Assembly: GCA_003132865.1 (NCBI GenBank)
Contig: PKYZ01000004.1
Coordinates: forward strand, 1-14,952
DNA from: Bryobacterales bacterium
GTDB lineage: Bacteria; Acidobacteriota; Terriglobia; Bryobacterales; Bryobacteraceae
Direction: 5' to 3'
Length of the DNA stretch: 14,952 bases
In this document: positions 1 to 5,487 of the stretch, in pieces
Layout of the letters: each line of letters begins with the position of its first letter
Position numbering within the stretch: position 1 is the stretch's first letter
Position numbers and translations under genes: made by a program
Notes under the pieces: model-generated
Told to the model about the DNA's origin: nothing
What the model saw: the letters and a program-made list of their open reading frames with translations, nothing else
The model's database searches: none

Positions 1-1
1 A

Positions 2-61
2 TTCTTGGATGAGAAAATGCTGGAGGCGGCGCGGGGAAACGCGGGAAAACGCGCGCCGTAA
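2..61 (+). CDS. Possible C-terminal end of a gene entering from the left edge
   Basis: Reading from base 2, 19 sense codons are followed by TAA at 59-61. The visible tail is FLDEKMLEAARGNAGKRAP, with mostly G or C in third positions as in neighbouring genes. It would converge on the minus-strand gene that ends at 96. The stretch is too short to assign a family, and another frame is also open here, so this is only a candidate. Confidence 0.25.
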   Translation, partial: FLDEKMLEAARGNAGKRAP

Positions 62-95
62 TACGGATTGCCGAGCGGGCGCCCTCCTGACGATC

Positions 96-497
96 TCAGG
101 CTACGTACTGCGTCACGAAGGACAAATATCCTTGGCGCCCGTTGCTCTTGTTCCAGAAGTCAATGGACTTCTGGATGCGCCTCAAGCAGGCGCCGATGTC
201 ATCAAGCGTGTTTGGATCGGCTGGCGCCGGTCCCAACTCCGCCGGCACCAAAGGGCCCTTGCGCCCCATGCGCCACTCGCAAATCGGCAGCATACTATCG
301 AAAACCCGCTGCGCTTGGCCGCCCAGCCGCATAGTGGGCGGACTGCGCTGCTCTTGCTCCGCCCGATAGTGGCGAATAAGCGCCGCAACGGCGTCCTTGG
401 CATCCAGGTCCAGCAAAGAACGATCGGCGCGGAACACTCGCATAATGGCGAACTCGATGTTTTGGAGCACATCCAGGTACTCGTCCTCGACCTTCAT
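96..497 (-). CDS. Conserved hypothetical protein, 133 aa
   Basis: The product is a soluble, helix-rich protein with no signal peptide or membrane segment. It starts MKVEDEYLDVLQNIEFAIM and ends with an aromatic-rich stretch, QKSIDFWNKSNGRQGYLSFV. I recognise this pattern as a small uncharacterised protein seen in Acidobacteria, from memory only, and cannot give a function. The frame is open to an ATG at 539, but I chose the ATG at 497 because a perfect AGGAGG lies four bases upstream of it and no comparable site precedes the earlier ATG. The following minus-strand DNA (1-95) holds no further gene on this strand. It is transcribed away from moaDE across a gap of about 390 bases, so the two probably have separate promoters. 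Confidence 0.75.
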   Translation of the reverse strand: MKVEDEYLDVLQNIEFAIMRVFRADRSLLDLDAKDAVAALIRHYRAEQEQRSPPTMRLGGQAQRVFDSMLPICEWRMGRKGPLVPAELGPAPADPNTLDDIGACLRRIQKSIDFWNKSNGRQGYLSFVTQYVA

Positions 498-882
498 TCG
501 ACCTCCTACATCATCGAGGATATCGCACAGCAGCCTCATGCTCCAGCTAGCGTGGCGCTTAATGGTTCTGGGACAGCATCGGCGCTCCTGACCAATCCCG
601 ACGGGGTGGCTTCTGGGCCCGGCTCGGTAACTTGATCGACATTATCGCGACCAGCCGCTCGGATGGCGCAAGCTAAGGCTCCAAGGCCAACCGGCGACAG
701 TTCGCCCCCTTCCGGCACGGTGCGGATGCCTGGAATCGACAGAGGGCGGCGAACCCGAAGGTGACGCCGGATTTCGGGGCGGCCGGCCTCGCGCGGCAAA
801 GCAGTTCCTGCCGAATGCCGCCCACCCCATACCCAACGCAACGGATACCCCCTTTCGCCCGTCTGCTAAACTAGCCGGAGAA
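498..882. other. Intergenic region between divergent genes
   Basis: This stretch of about 385 bases has no convincing gene. A minus-strand frame (536-841) is open for 101 codons, but it has no recognisable motif and no ribosome binding site and looks like GC-driven openness. A possible extended -10 box for the plus-strand gene (TG at 864-865 followed by TAAACT at 867-872) lies just before moaDE, without a convincing -35 box. The promoter for the minus-strand gene must also lie here, but I cannot point to it. Confidence 0.45.
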
Positions 883-888
883 GTGCGC

Positions 889-1602
889 GTGAAGGTACTA
901 TTTTTCGGGGTGCTCAAGGACGTCGTGGGCCGGGCGGAAGACCAGATCGACCTGGAAAATAGCGCCACTTTGGGCCACGTCTTCGACCACTACTGTAGCC
1001 AGTTTCCGCGCATACGGGAGATGGCCGGCAGCATTCTGCTGGCGCGCAACCAGGAATTCGCCGGGCCGTCCGCACCGGTCGCCGACGGCGACGAGATCGC
1101 CTTTCTGCCGCCCGTCAGCGGCGGTTGCGGCTCTCCGCGCGAGATTTCGGAAAACGGGCACTTCTTCGCGCTGACGTGGCATCCCATCGTCACGCGCAAG
1201 ATCGCCGACCGCCTGCTGCGGGGAGAGGATGGCGCGGTGGTCACGTTCGAAGGCGTGGTCCGGAACAACACCAAGGGCCGCCAGACGCACTACCTGGATT
1301 ACGACTGTTACGAGCCGATGGCCCTCAAGCTGCTGGCTCGCATCGGCCGCGAAATTGCGGCGAGCTACGCCATCGACCGGATCGCCCTCGTGCACCGGCT
1401 CGGGCGCATACTGATCGGGGAGACCAGCGTGGCGGTGATCGTGATGGCGGCGCATCGCAAGGCGGCCTTCGAAGCCGCGCTGGAGGGGATCGACCGGTTG
1501 AAGCGTGTGGTGCCCATCTGGAAAAAGGAGCACTTCGCGGACGGCGAGGTCTGGGTGGAAGGAGAGTGGGACCGCAATGCTACCCTGGCTCAAGGCGGTT
1601 AG
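889..1602 (+). CDS. moaDE: Fused molybdopterin synthase, MoaD-MoaE
   Basis: Molybdopterin synthase inserts two sulfurs into cyclic pyranopterin monophosphate to make molybdopterin, in the cytoplasm. It normally has two subunits, the sulfur carrier MoaD and catalytic MoaE. Here both are in one chain of about 237 aa. Residues 1-79 are MoaD-like (MKVLFFGVLKDVVG) and reach the Gly-Gly that carries the thiocarboxylate (residues 78-79, in PVSGGCGS). From about residue 89 to the end it is MoaE-like: FEGVVRNNTKGR, then HRKAAFEAALEGIDRLK, then VPIWKKEHF. These include the expected substrate-binding Arg (125), His-Arg (189-190) and lysines (205 and 212/213). GTG at 889 was chosen because GGAG at 877-880 is eight bases upstream. 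GTG at 883 is in frame but too close to that site. The end overlaps the next gene by 26 bases. The fusion resembles mycobacterial MoaX. Confidence 0.93.
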   Translation: MKVLFFGVLKDVVGRAEDQIDLENSATLGHVFDHYCSQFPRIREMAGSILLARNQEFAGPSAPVADGDEIAFLPPVSGGCGSPREISENGHFFALTWHPIVTRKIADRLLRGEDGAVVTFEGVVRNNTKGRQTHYLDYDCYEPMALKLLARIGREIAASYAIDRIALVHRLGRILIGETSVAVIVMAAHRKAAFEAALEGIDRLKRVVPIWKKEHFADGEVWVEGEWDRNATLAQGG

Positions 1603-2545
1603 CGCCGCGCTGGCGCTGGCGGCGGCCTTAGGCGCGCAGATCCGCGTCAACGTGAACCTGGTGCGGGTGCTGGCCACCGTCAAGAATCCCGCCGGTGAAT
1701 TGGTGGGCGCGCTGAACAAGGAAGATTTCGAGATCCTGGACAACGGCGTCAGCCAGCAGATCGCGGTCTTCGAGCGGCAGACGGAGCAGCCCCTTTCGGT
1801 GGCCATGATGGTGGATGCCAGCGGATCCACCGCCAAAGACCTGAAATACGAAGTCGACTCCGTGGCGCGCTTCTTCAAAGCGCTGTTTGCCGAGGGCAAC
1901 CCCAAGGACGCGGTGGCGCTTTACAGCTTCAATTACCAGGTGACCCTCCACAACTCCTTCACCCACAACCAGGCGCCGCTTGAACACTCGCTGCGAACGA
2001 TCCAGGGTGAAGCCGGCACGTCCCTGTACGACGCGATTTTCTTCGCATCCCGGCACCTGGAGGAGCGCGAGGGACGCAAAGTGATGGTCATCGTTACCGA
2101 TGGCGGGGACACCACCAGCGTAAAGGACTTCCACGCCGCGCTCGACTCCGCGCAGTTGGCCAACGCTTCGATCTATCCGGTGCTGGTAGTGCCCATCACC
2201 AACGATGCGGGCCGCAACCTCGGCGGCGAGCATGCCCTGACCACCATGGCGCTCGGCACTGGTGGGCGAGTGTTTGAGCCCACCCTGGGACTGGCGCTGG
2301 ATACCGCGTTCAGCGACATCATCAAGGACCTGCGTACGCAATACCTGCTGGCCTATTACCCGAAAGACGTGCCCCTGACGAAGAATCGCTTCCACCGTTT
2401 GCAGGTGCGCACGCGCCGCCCGGATTTGCGGGTGACCGCGCGCAATGGCTATTATGGGGAGGCAGAGCATCAGGAGAGCCAACTACGACAAGACCAGGCG
2501 GAAAACCCGGGAATCGCGCTCCCGAACAAACCTTTGAAGAGGTGA
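1577..2545 (+). CDS. Exported VWFA-domain protein of acidobacterial type
   Basis: This 322-residue protein starts with a Sec signal peptide (MLPWLKAVSAALALAAALGA, about residues 1-20). An Ig-like or regulatory segment (about 22-70, VNVNLVRVLATVKNPAGE, LNKEDFEILDNG) precedes a von Willebrand factor A domain (about 71-250). The metal-ion site is complete: VDASGST (D80, S82, S84), GTSLYDAI (T148) and TDGGDTTS (D175). The order matches the VWFA-related family that is expanded in Acidobacteria. Its role is probably adhesion or protein binding outside the cytoplasm, and no ligand is known. ATG at 1577 was chosen because it gives the signal peptide and has GGAAGGAG at 1558-1565. The start lies within the 3' end of moaDE, so translation is probably coupled. 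The roughly 25 residues after RNGYYGE look unlike the family and may come from the frame disturbance described for the next gene. Confidence 0.88.
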   Translation: MLPWLKAVSAALALAAALGAQIRVNVNLVRVLATVKNPAGELVGALNKEDFEILDNGVSQQIAVFERQTEQPLSVAMMVDASGSTAKDLKYEVDSVARFFKALFAEGNPKDAVALYSFNYQVTLHNSFTHNQAPLEHSLRTIQGEAGTSLYDAIFFASRHLEEREGRKVMVIVTDGGDTTSVKDFHAALDSAQLANASIYPVLVVPITNDAGRNLGGEHALTTMALGTGGRVFEPTLGLALDTAFSDIIKDLRTQYLLAYYPKDVPLTKNRFHRLQVRTRRPDLRVTARNGYYGEAEHQESQLRQDQAENPGIALPNKPLKR

Positions 2546-2724
2546 GATACCTCAAGCACCTCATCGAGGCGGAAGTCCCCATACGCGTGAAACTCACCGA
2601 TGGCGAGGAGGTCTCGGGCACCATCGAGTATTACGACCACTCTTTCATCCGGTTGACGCGCAAAGACGGCCCCAATCTGTTTATCTATAAGCACGAGATC
2701 AAGTATCTCGTCGAAGGGGGCTAG
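2542..2724 (+). CDS. hfq: Hfq-like Sm RNA-binding protein, probably N-terminally truncated
   Basis: The 60 visible residues cover the Sm fold of Hfq: Sm1 is VPIRVKLTDGEEVSGTIEYY and DHSFIRL, and Sm2 is NLFIYKHEIKYL. The YKH triad (49-51) and the Asp of the FDQF-like motif (YDHSF, D32) match the U-rich RNA-binding face of Hfq, the RNA chaperone that pairs sRNAs with mRNAs. The GTG at 2542 overlaps the VWFA stop as GTGA. This start cuts off the first turn of the N-terminal helix, including the position of Hfq Gln8. The same frame upstream reads APEQTFEE, which continues that helix well but has no start codon. An ATG at 2454 in another frame begins MGRQSIRRANYDKTRRK, a basic leader that would join it after removal of one base near 2502-2508. 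The gene may therefore be frameshifted. The symbol refers to the family; it could be a paralogous Sm protein. Confidence 0.7.
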   Translation: MRYLKHLIEAEVPIRVKLTDGEEVSGTIEYYDHSFIRLTRKDGPNLFIYKHEIKYLVEGG

Positions 2725-2730
2725 CGGTGG

Positions 2731-2750
2731 GACAGGCCTCCTGGTCTGTC
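2731..2750. repeat. Inverted repeat / hairpin after the hfq-like gene
   Basis: GACAGGCC (2731-2738), loop TCCT, then GGTCTGTC (2743-2750) form an eight-base-pair stem with one G-T wobble. There is no T-run after it, so it is not a classic terminator in either direction. From memory, hairpins of the GACAGGCC type are scattered in Solibacter-like genomes; if so it is a dispersed REP-like element that could also protect the upstream mRNA end. Confidence 0.5.
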
Positions 2751-2771
2751 AATTGAGACCCTCTATCAACA

Positions 2772-3599
2772 ATGAATTCCCACCTCGAAACCGCCCTAGA
2801 AATCGCCCGTGAAGCCGGCGCCTTACTCGTCACCTACTTCGAGCGGCGCGTGCCGTTCGAGTTGAAGGGCGAGTTCGACCTGGTCACGGAAGCCGATCGC
2901 GCATCCGAAAAACTGGTGGTCGAGCGGTTGCAGTCCCGCTTTCCGCAGCACGGCATCGTGGCCGAGGAAGGCGGCGGCCATACCAGCTCATCGGAATACC
3001 GCTGGTACGTGGACCCGTTGGACGGCACTACCAACTTCGCGCATTCCCTTCCCATCTTCAATGTAACGCTGGCGCTGGAGCGGGCTGGCGAGATGGTGGT
3101 TGGAGTGGTATTCGATCCGATCCGGCAGGAGATGTTCACCGCGGAGCGCGGTTCGGGTGCTTGGCTTAACAATCGCCGCATCCGCGTTTCGGCAGTCAGC
3201 CGCCTCGATAGCAGTCTGCTGTGCACCGGCTTCCCCACCCGTCGGCGCCACCTGAACGTCAACGTGCACTTCTACCATCAGCTTGCCATGGCCACGCATG
3301 GCGTGCGCCGCACAGGCTCGGCCGCCATCGATCTGGCGTGGGTCGCCTGCGGTCGCCTGGACGGGTTTTGGGAATTCGGACTGAAGCCCTGGGACATGGC
3401 GGCGGGCAGGCTGCTGGTCGCCGAAGCGGGCGGCCGAGTATCCGATATGCGAGGCGGGCCGCACGATTTCAACTCGCCGCACCTGTTGGCGGATAACGGC
3501 CACTTGCATGAGCAGATCGTGGAAATCTTCAGTGAGGTTTTTGAGGGCCGCTATCGCGTACCGCTGCCGGTTATTTCCCGTTCTTCGGATTGCGCTTAA
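2772..3599 (+). CDS. suhB: Inositol-1-monophosphatase family protein (SuhB-like)
   Basis: This is a 275-residue Mg-dependent phosphomonoesterase of the inositol monophosphatase family, acting in the cytoplasm on myo-inositol phosphates or related sugar phosphates. The family motifs are present: the acidic pair in IVAEEGGG (E65-E66), motif A DPLDGTTNFAHS (D81, D84, G85, T86) and motif B KPWDMAAG (W207, D208). The length matches the family. It starts at the ATG at 2772, with no visible Shine-Dalgarno sequence. It is preceded by the hairpin after the hfq-like gene, so it may have its own promoter. Its last 29 bases overlap, tail to tail, with the broken minus-strand gene at 3571-3774. The enzyme class is certain; the exact substrate is not, because this family also includes bisphosphate nucleotidases and histidinol phosphatases. 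Confidence 0.93.
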   Translation: MNSHLETALEIAREAGALLVTYFERRVPFELKGEFDLVTEADRASEKLVVERLQSRFPQHGIVAEEGGGHTSSSEYRWYVDPLDGTTNFAHSLPIFNVTLALERAGEMVVGVVFDPIRQEMFTAERGSGAWLNNRRIRVSAVSRLDSSLLCTGFPTRRRHLNVNVHFYHQLAMATHGVRRTGSAAIDLAWVACGRLDGFWEFGLKPWDMAAGRLLVAEAGGRVSDMRGGPHDFNSPHLLADNGHLHEQIVEIFSEVFEGRYRVPLPVISRSSDCA

Positions 3600-3774
3600 C
3601 GAAGTCGTCCAACCAGGCGATCAGGCTGTTGAGCTTGTCGTCGAATTCCTTCATGGCCAAGTCGTGCCGGTCCTGCCATTCTTTCTGCTGCCGCTCGCGC
3701 TCGGCAAGCTACAGGGTCTGTTCAGCCAGCCATTCGCGGCACTCCTGGATCTGGATGGGATCGAACGGAGTCAT
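3571..3774 (-). pseudogene. Small gene with an in-frame TAG at codon 22
   Basis: Reading the minus strand from ATG at 3774 gives MTPFDPIQIQECREWLAEQT, one more Leu, then TAG (3711-3709). The same frame continues as LAERERQQKEWQDRHDLAMK and on to FDDKLNSLIAWLDDFVKRN before TAA at 3573-3571. The two halves make one sensible protein of about 67 aa, acidic and basic in alternation, predicted helical or coiled coil. A single base change (CAG or AAG to TAG) explains the break. AAGG at 3783-3786 serves as a weak ribosome binding site. An ATG at 3654 could restart translation of the last 27 residues. I do not recognise the family. Alternatives are a sequencing error or stop-codon readthrough. Confidence 0.6.
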
Positions 3775-3860
3775 AGCCAACCTTTTCTATAAGAATAACA
3801 TCGGCCGTTGTCGTCCGCCGGGTTGCCGCGATTTCCGTGTTCCAATTACCATGGACTTGA

Positions 3861-4979
3861 ATGGCGCGACGCTTTTACCTCGCACTCGCCCTCCTCTCGG
3901 TCCAGCATTTGGCCCCCGCACAGGAGGCTCCCGAGCAGATTCTCCGGCAAGCCATCGCCATGCATCAGGCCGGCGACACTGAAGGCGCCATCCGCGAATA
4001 CCGGGCTTACTTGCGGCTGCGGCCCGATTCGCCCGACGTGCGCTCCAACCTGGGAGCCGCCCTGGCCAGCACCGGGCGGTACTCCGAAGCCATCGTCGAG
4101 TATCAGGCGGCCCTGAAGCACGGTCCGAAAGATCCGCGCATTTGGCTGAATCTCGCGCTGGCCTTATATAAGGCGGGCCAGATTTCGGACGCGGCGCGGG
4201 AATTGGAGGCCCTGCACGCGGTCCAGCCTGCCAATCCGCAGGTGATTCTGGTGCTCGCCGACTGCTGGCTCCGGCAGGGCGAGAATGCCAAGGTGATCGG
4301 CCTGCTCGCGCCGCTCGACAAGCAGAACCAGGGCGACCTGGCTATGGCTTATATGCTGGGCACCGCGCTGCTGCGCGATAAGCAGATCGATCGCGGGCAG
4401 CAGATCGTCGATCGCATCCTGCGCAACGGCGACTCGGCGGAGGCCCGCCTGCTTCTGGGGATGGCCAAGCTGGAAGCGCTCGAATACCCCGCCGCCATCG
4501 CGGATCTCACCAAAGCCGTGGAGCTGAACCCCCATCTTCCGGACCTCTACTCCTACCTTGGCCAGGCGCAGATGGCCAGCGGCGATATGACGGCCGCCCG
4601 CGCGGCCTTCGAGAAGGAGCTGGCGCAGAATCCCAACGACTTCGAATCGAACCTACGGCTGGCGGTGCTGCTGAAGCAGGATGGCGATTACGATCGCGCG
4701 CGCGAGCTGTTGGCCCGGGCGCTCCGCGTCCGTCCCGGCGACCCGGGCGCGCTTTACCAGGTGGGCGCAACCGATCTGGCGGCGGGCGATATGGATCGCG
4801 CTTGCGCCACTCTGGAGAAGGTAGTGAAGCAGTCGCCGCAATTCCTGGAAGCGCATGTCTCGCTGGCCCAGGTCTACTACCGTTTAAAGCGCAAAGCCGA
4901 CGGAGACCGCGAGCGGGCGCTGGTGCAAAAGCTGAAGGCCGAACAGGACGCGAATCAGTCCAAAGGCGACGCGCAATAG
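3861..4979 (+). CDS. Exported tetratricopeptide-repeat protein
   Basis: The 372-residue product starts with a short signal peptide (MARRFYLALALLSVQHLAPAQ) and then consists almost wholly of about nine to ten TPR units from residue 25 to about 350. Examples are AIAMHQAGDTEGAIREYRAY, NLGAALASTGRYSEAIVEYQ, NLALALYKAGQISDAARELE and SYLGQAQMASGDMTAARAAF. A charged tail (LKRKADGDRERALVQKLK) ends it. TPR arrays are helical scaffolds for protein-protein contact, and here the site is probably periplasmic. No partner can be named. The ATG at 3861 has no clear Shine-Dalgarno sequence. Codons are strongly GC-rich (46 of 60 bases G or C at 4021-4080), in sharp contrast with the region after 5312. Confidence 0.88.
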   Translation: MARRFYLALALLSVQHLAPAQEAPEQILRQAIAMHQAGDTEGAIREYRAYLRLRPDSPDVRSNLGAALASTGRYSEAIVEYQAALKHGPKDPRIWLNLALALYKAGQISDAARELEALHAVQPANPQVILVLADCWLRQGENAKVIGLLAPLDKQNQGDLAMAYMLGTALLRDKQIDRGQQIVDRILRNGDSAEARLLLGMAKLEALEYPAAIADLTKAVELNPHLPDLYSYLGQAQMASGDMTAARAAFEKELAQNPNDFESNLRLAVLLKQDGDYDRARELLARALRVRPGDPGALYQVGATDLAAGDMDRACATLEKVVKQSPQFLEAHVSLAQVYYRLKRKADGDRERALVQKLKAEQDANQSKGDAQ

Positions 4980-4992
4980 CACCCTCAGGTGC
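4979..4992 (+). terminator. Small hairpin at the end of the TPR gene
   Basis: GCACC (4979-4983), loop CTCA, GGTGC (4988-4992) sits directly on the stop codon and is followed by CTTCTG. The stem is only five base pairs and there is no real T-run, so this is a weak terminator candidate. Confidence 0.25.
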
Positions 4993-5006
4993 CTTCTGAC
5001 GCCTGA

Positions 5007-5036
5007 TTGACGGCACCGCGAGCTTCTTTCTACACT
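5007..5036 (+). promoter_or_regulatory. Sigma70-type promoter of the antitoxin gene
   Basis: A -35 box TTGACG (5007-5012) and a -10 box TACACT (5031-5036) are separated by 18 bases. Six bases then lie before the antitoxin ATG at 5043, so transcription is predicted to start at or within a base or so of that ATG. The mRNA would be leaderless, which fits the absence of any Shine-Dalgarno sequence. In RHH-type toxin-antitoxin modules this promoter is usually autorepressed by the antitoxin; no operator could be identified with confidence. Confidence 0.55.
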
Positions 5037-5042
5037 GTGGAC

Positions 5043-5267
5043 ATGGAAGTCCATTCCACGCCCGAACAGGAAGCACAGTTGTCGCAGATAGCCGACCACA
5101 CGGGGACGCTTGCCGCGGATCTCGTGAAGGACGCTGCGCTACGCCTGTTGGAGGAGGACGGCCGGTTCCGTGCCGCCGTGCGTAAAGGTATCGAGCAAGC
5201 CAACCGCAGCGAGTTCATCGAAGAAGAAGAAATGGACGTCCATATTGAGCGGATGCTGCAGTCCTGA
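5043..5267 (+). CDS. Antitoxin of a ParD/RHH-like toxin-antitoxin module (orphan)
   Basis: This 74-residue protein starts MEVHSTPEQEAQLSQIADHT. Its N-terminal part has the strand-helix-helix pattern expected of a ribbon-helix-helix DNA-binding antitoxin. Its C-terminal part, EEDGRFRAAVRKGIEQANR followed by FIEEEEMDVHIERMLQS, is the acidic toxin-binding tail typical of the partners of RelE/ParE toxins. ATG at 5043 is preferred over an in-frame TTG at 5007, because the TTG lies inside the -35 box and the promoter spacing fits a leaderless start. Its stop overlaps the start of the toxin remnant (TGATG), the usual coupled arrangement. The gene is intact while its toxin is destroyed, so it is now an orphan that could still act as a repressor or neutralise related toxins. 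Confidence 0.8.
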   Translation: MEVHSTPEQEAQLSQIADHTGTLAADLVKDAALRLLEEDGRFRAAVRKGIEQANRSEFIEEEEMDVHIERMLQS

Positions 5268-5311
5268 TGCGCATCCGTTGGACTCCGGCTGCCGCAGCGG
5301 ATGTTGAAAAC
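5267..5311 (+). pseudogene. 5' fragment of a RelE/ParE-family toxin gene
   Basis: The ATG at 5267 overlaps the antitoxin stop. The first 15 codons read MRIRWTPAAAADVEN, the standard N-terminus of ParE-type ribosome-independent toxins or RelE-fold proteins that accompany this antitoxin type. The family then continues into a helix of the IxxYL kind, but here the frame reads PNA and stops at TGA (5321-5323). The missing rest of the toxin resumes about 1.57 kb downstream at 6884. The break point is estimated from where family resemblance ends, so it could be off by a few bases. Confidence 0.72.
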
Positions 5312-5320
5312 CCTAATGCC

Positions 5321-5328
5321 TGAATTTC
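5321..5328 (+). repeat. Direct repeat copy 1 flanking the TIR gene
   Basis: TGAATTTC occurs here, about ten bases after the toxin breaks off, and again at 6702-6709, five bases after the TIR stop codon. An eight-base repeat could be a target-site duplication, but two such copies within short flanks can also arise by chance. Confidence 0.25.
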
Positions 5329-5487
5329 GAGGCTGTGAAACGGATGCTGTCATAAGATGTGATTTCAACCTGCCTCTCCGATGTGAACCTTGCCACGTGC
5401 GCTAAACTTAGGAGTGGCTACCCCGAACAAGTTCTTTGGAGAATGTTCAGGCTCGATTCGCATCTTGACAGGAAAGGAGCACAAGCG

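Noticed and set aside
536..841. 101-codon minus-strand frame whose stop overlaps the earlier in-frame ATG of the hypothetical gene (ATGA at 536-539)
   Set aside because: The overlap looked like coupling, but the perfect AGGAGG supports the later start at 497, and the sequence shows no family or binding site.
898..1905. Long minus-strand open frame antisense to moaDE and the VWFA gene
   Set aside because: It is a low-complexity, Arg/His/Leu-rich translation lying opposite two clearly recognisable proteins; openness is explained by high GC third positions.
1628..2482. 284-codon minus-strand frame opposite the VWFA gene
   Set aside because: No motif, no ribosome binding site, and it covers a certain coding region on the other strand.
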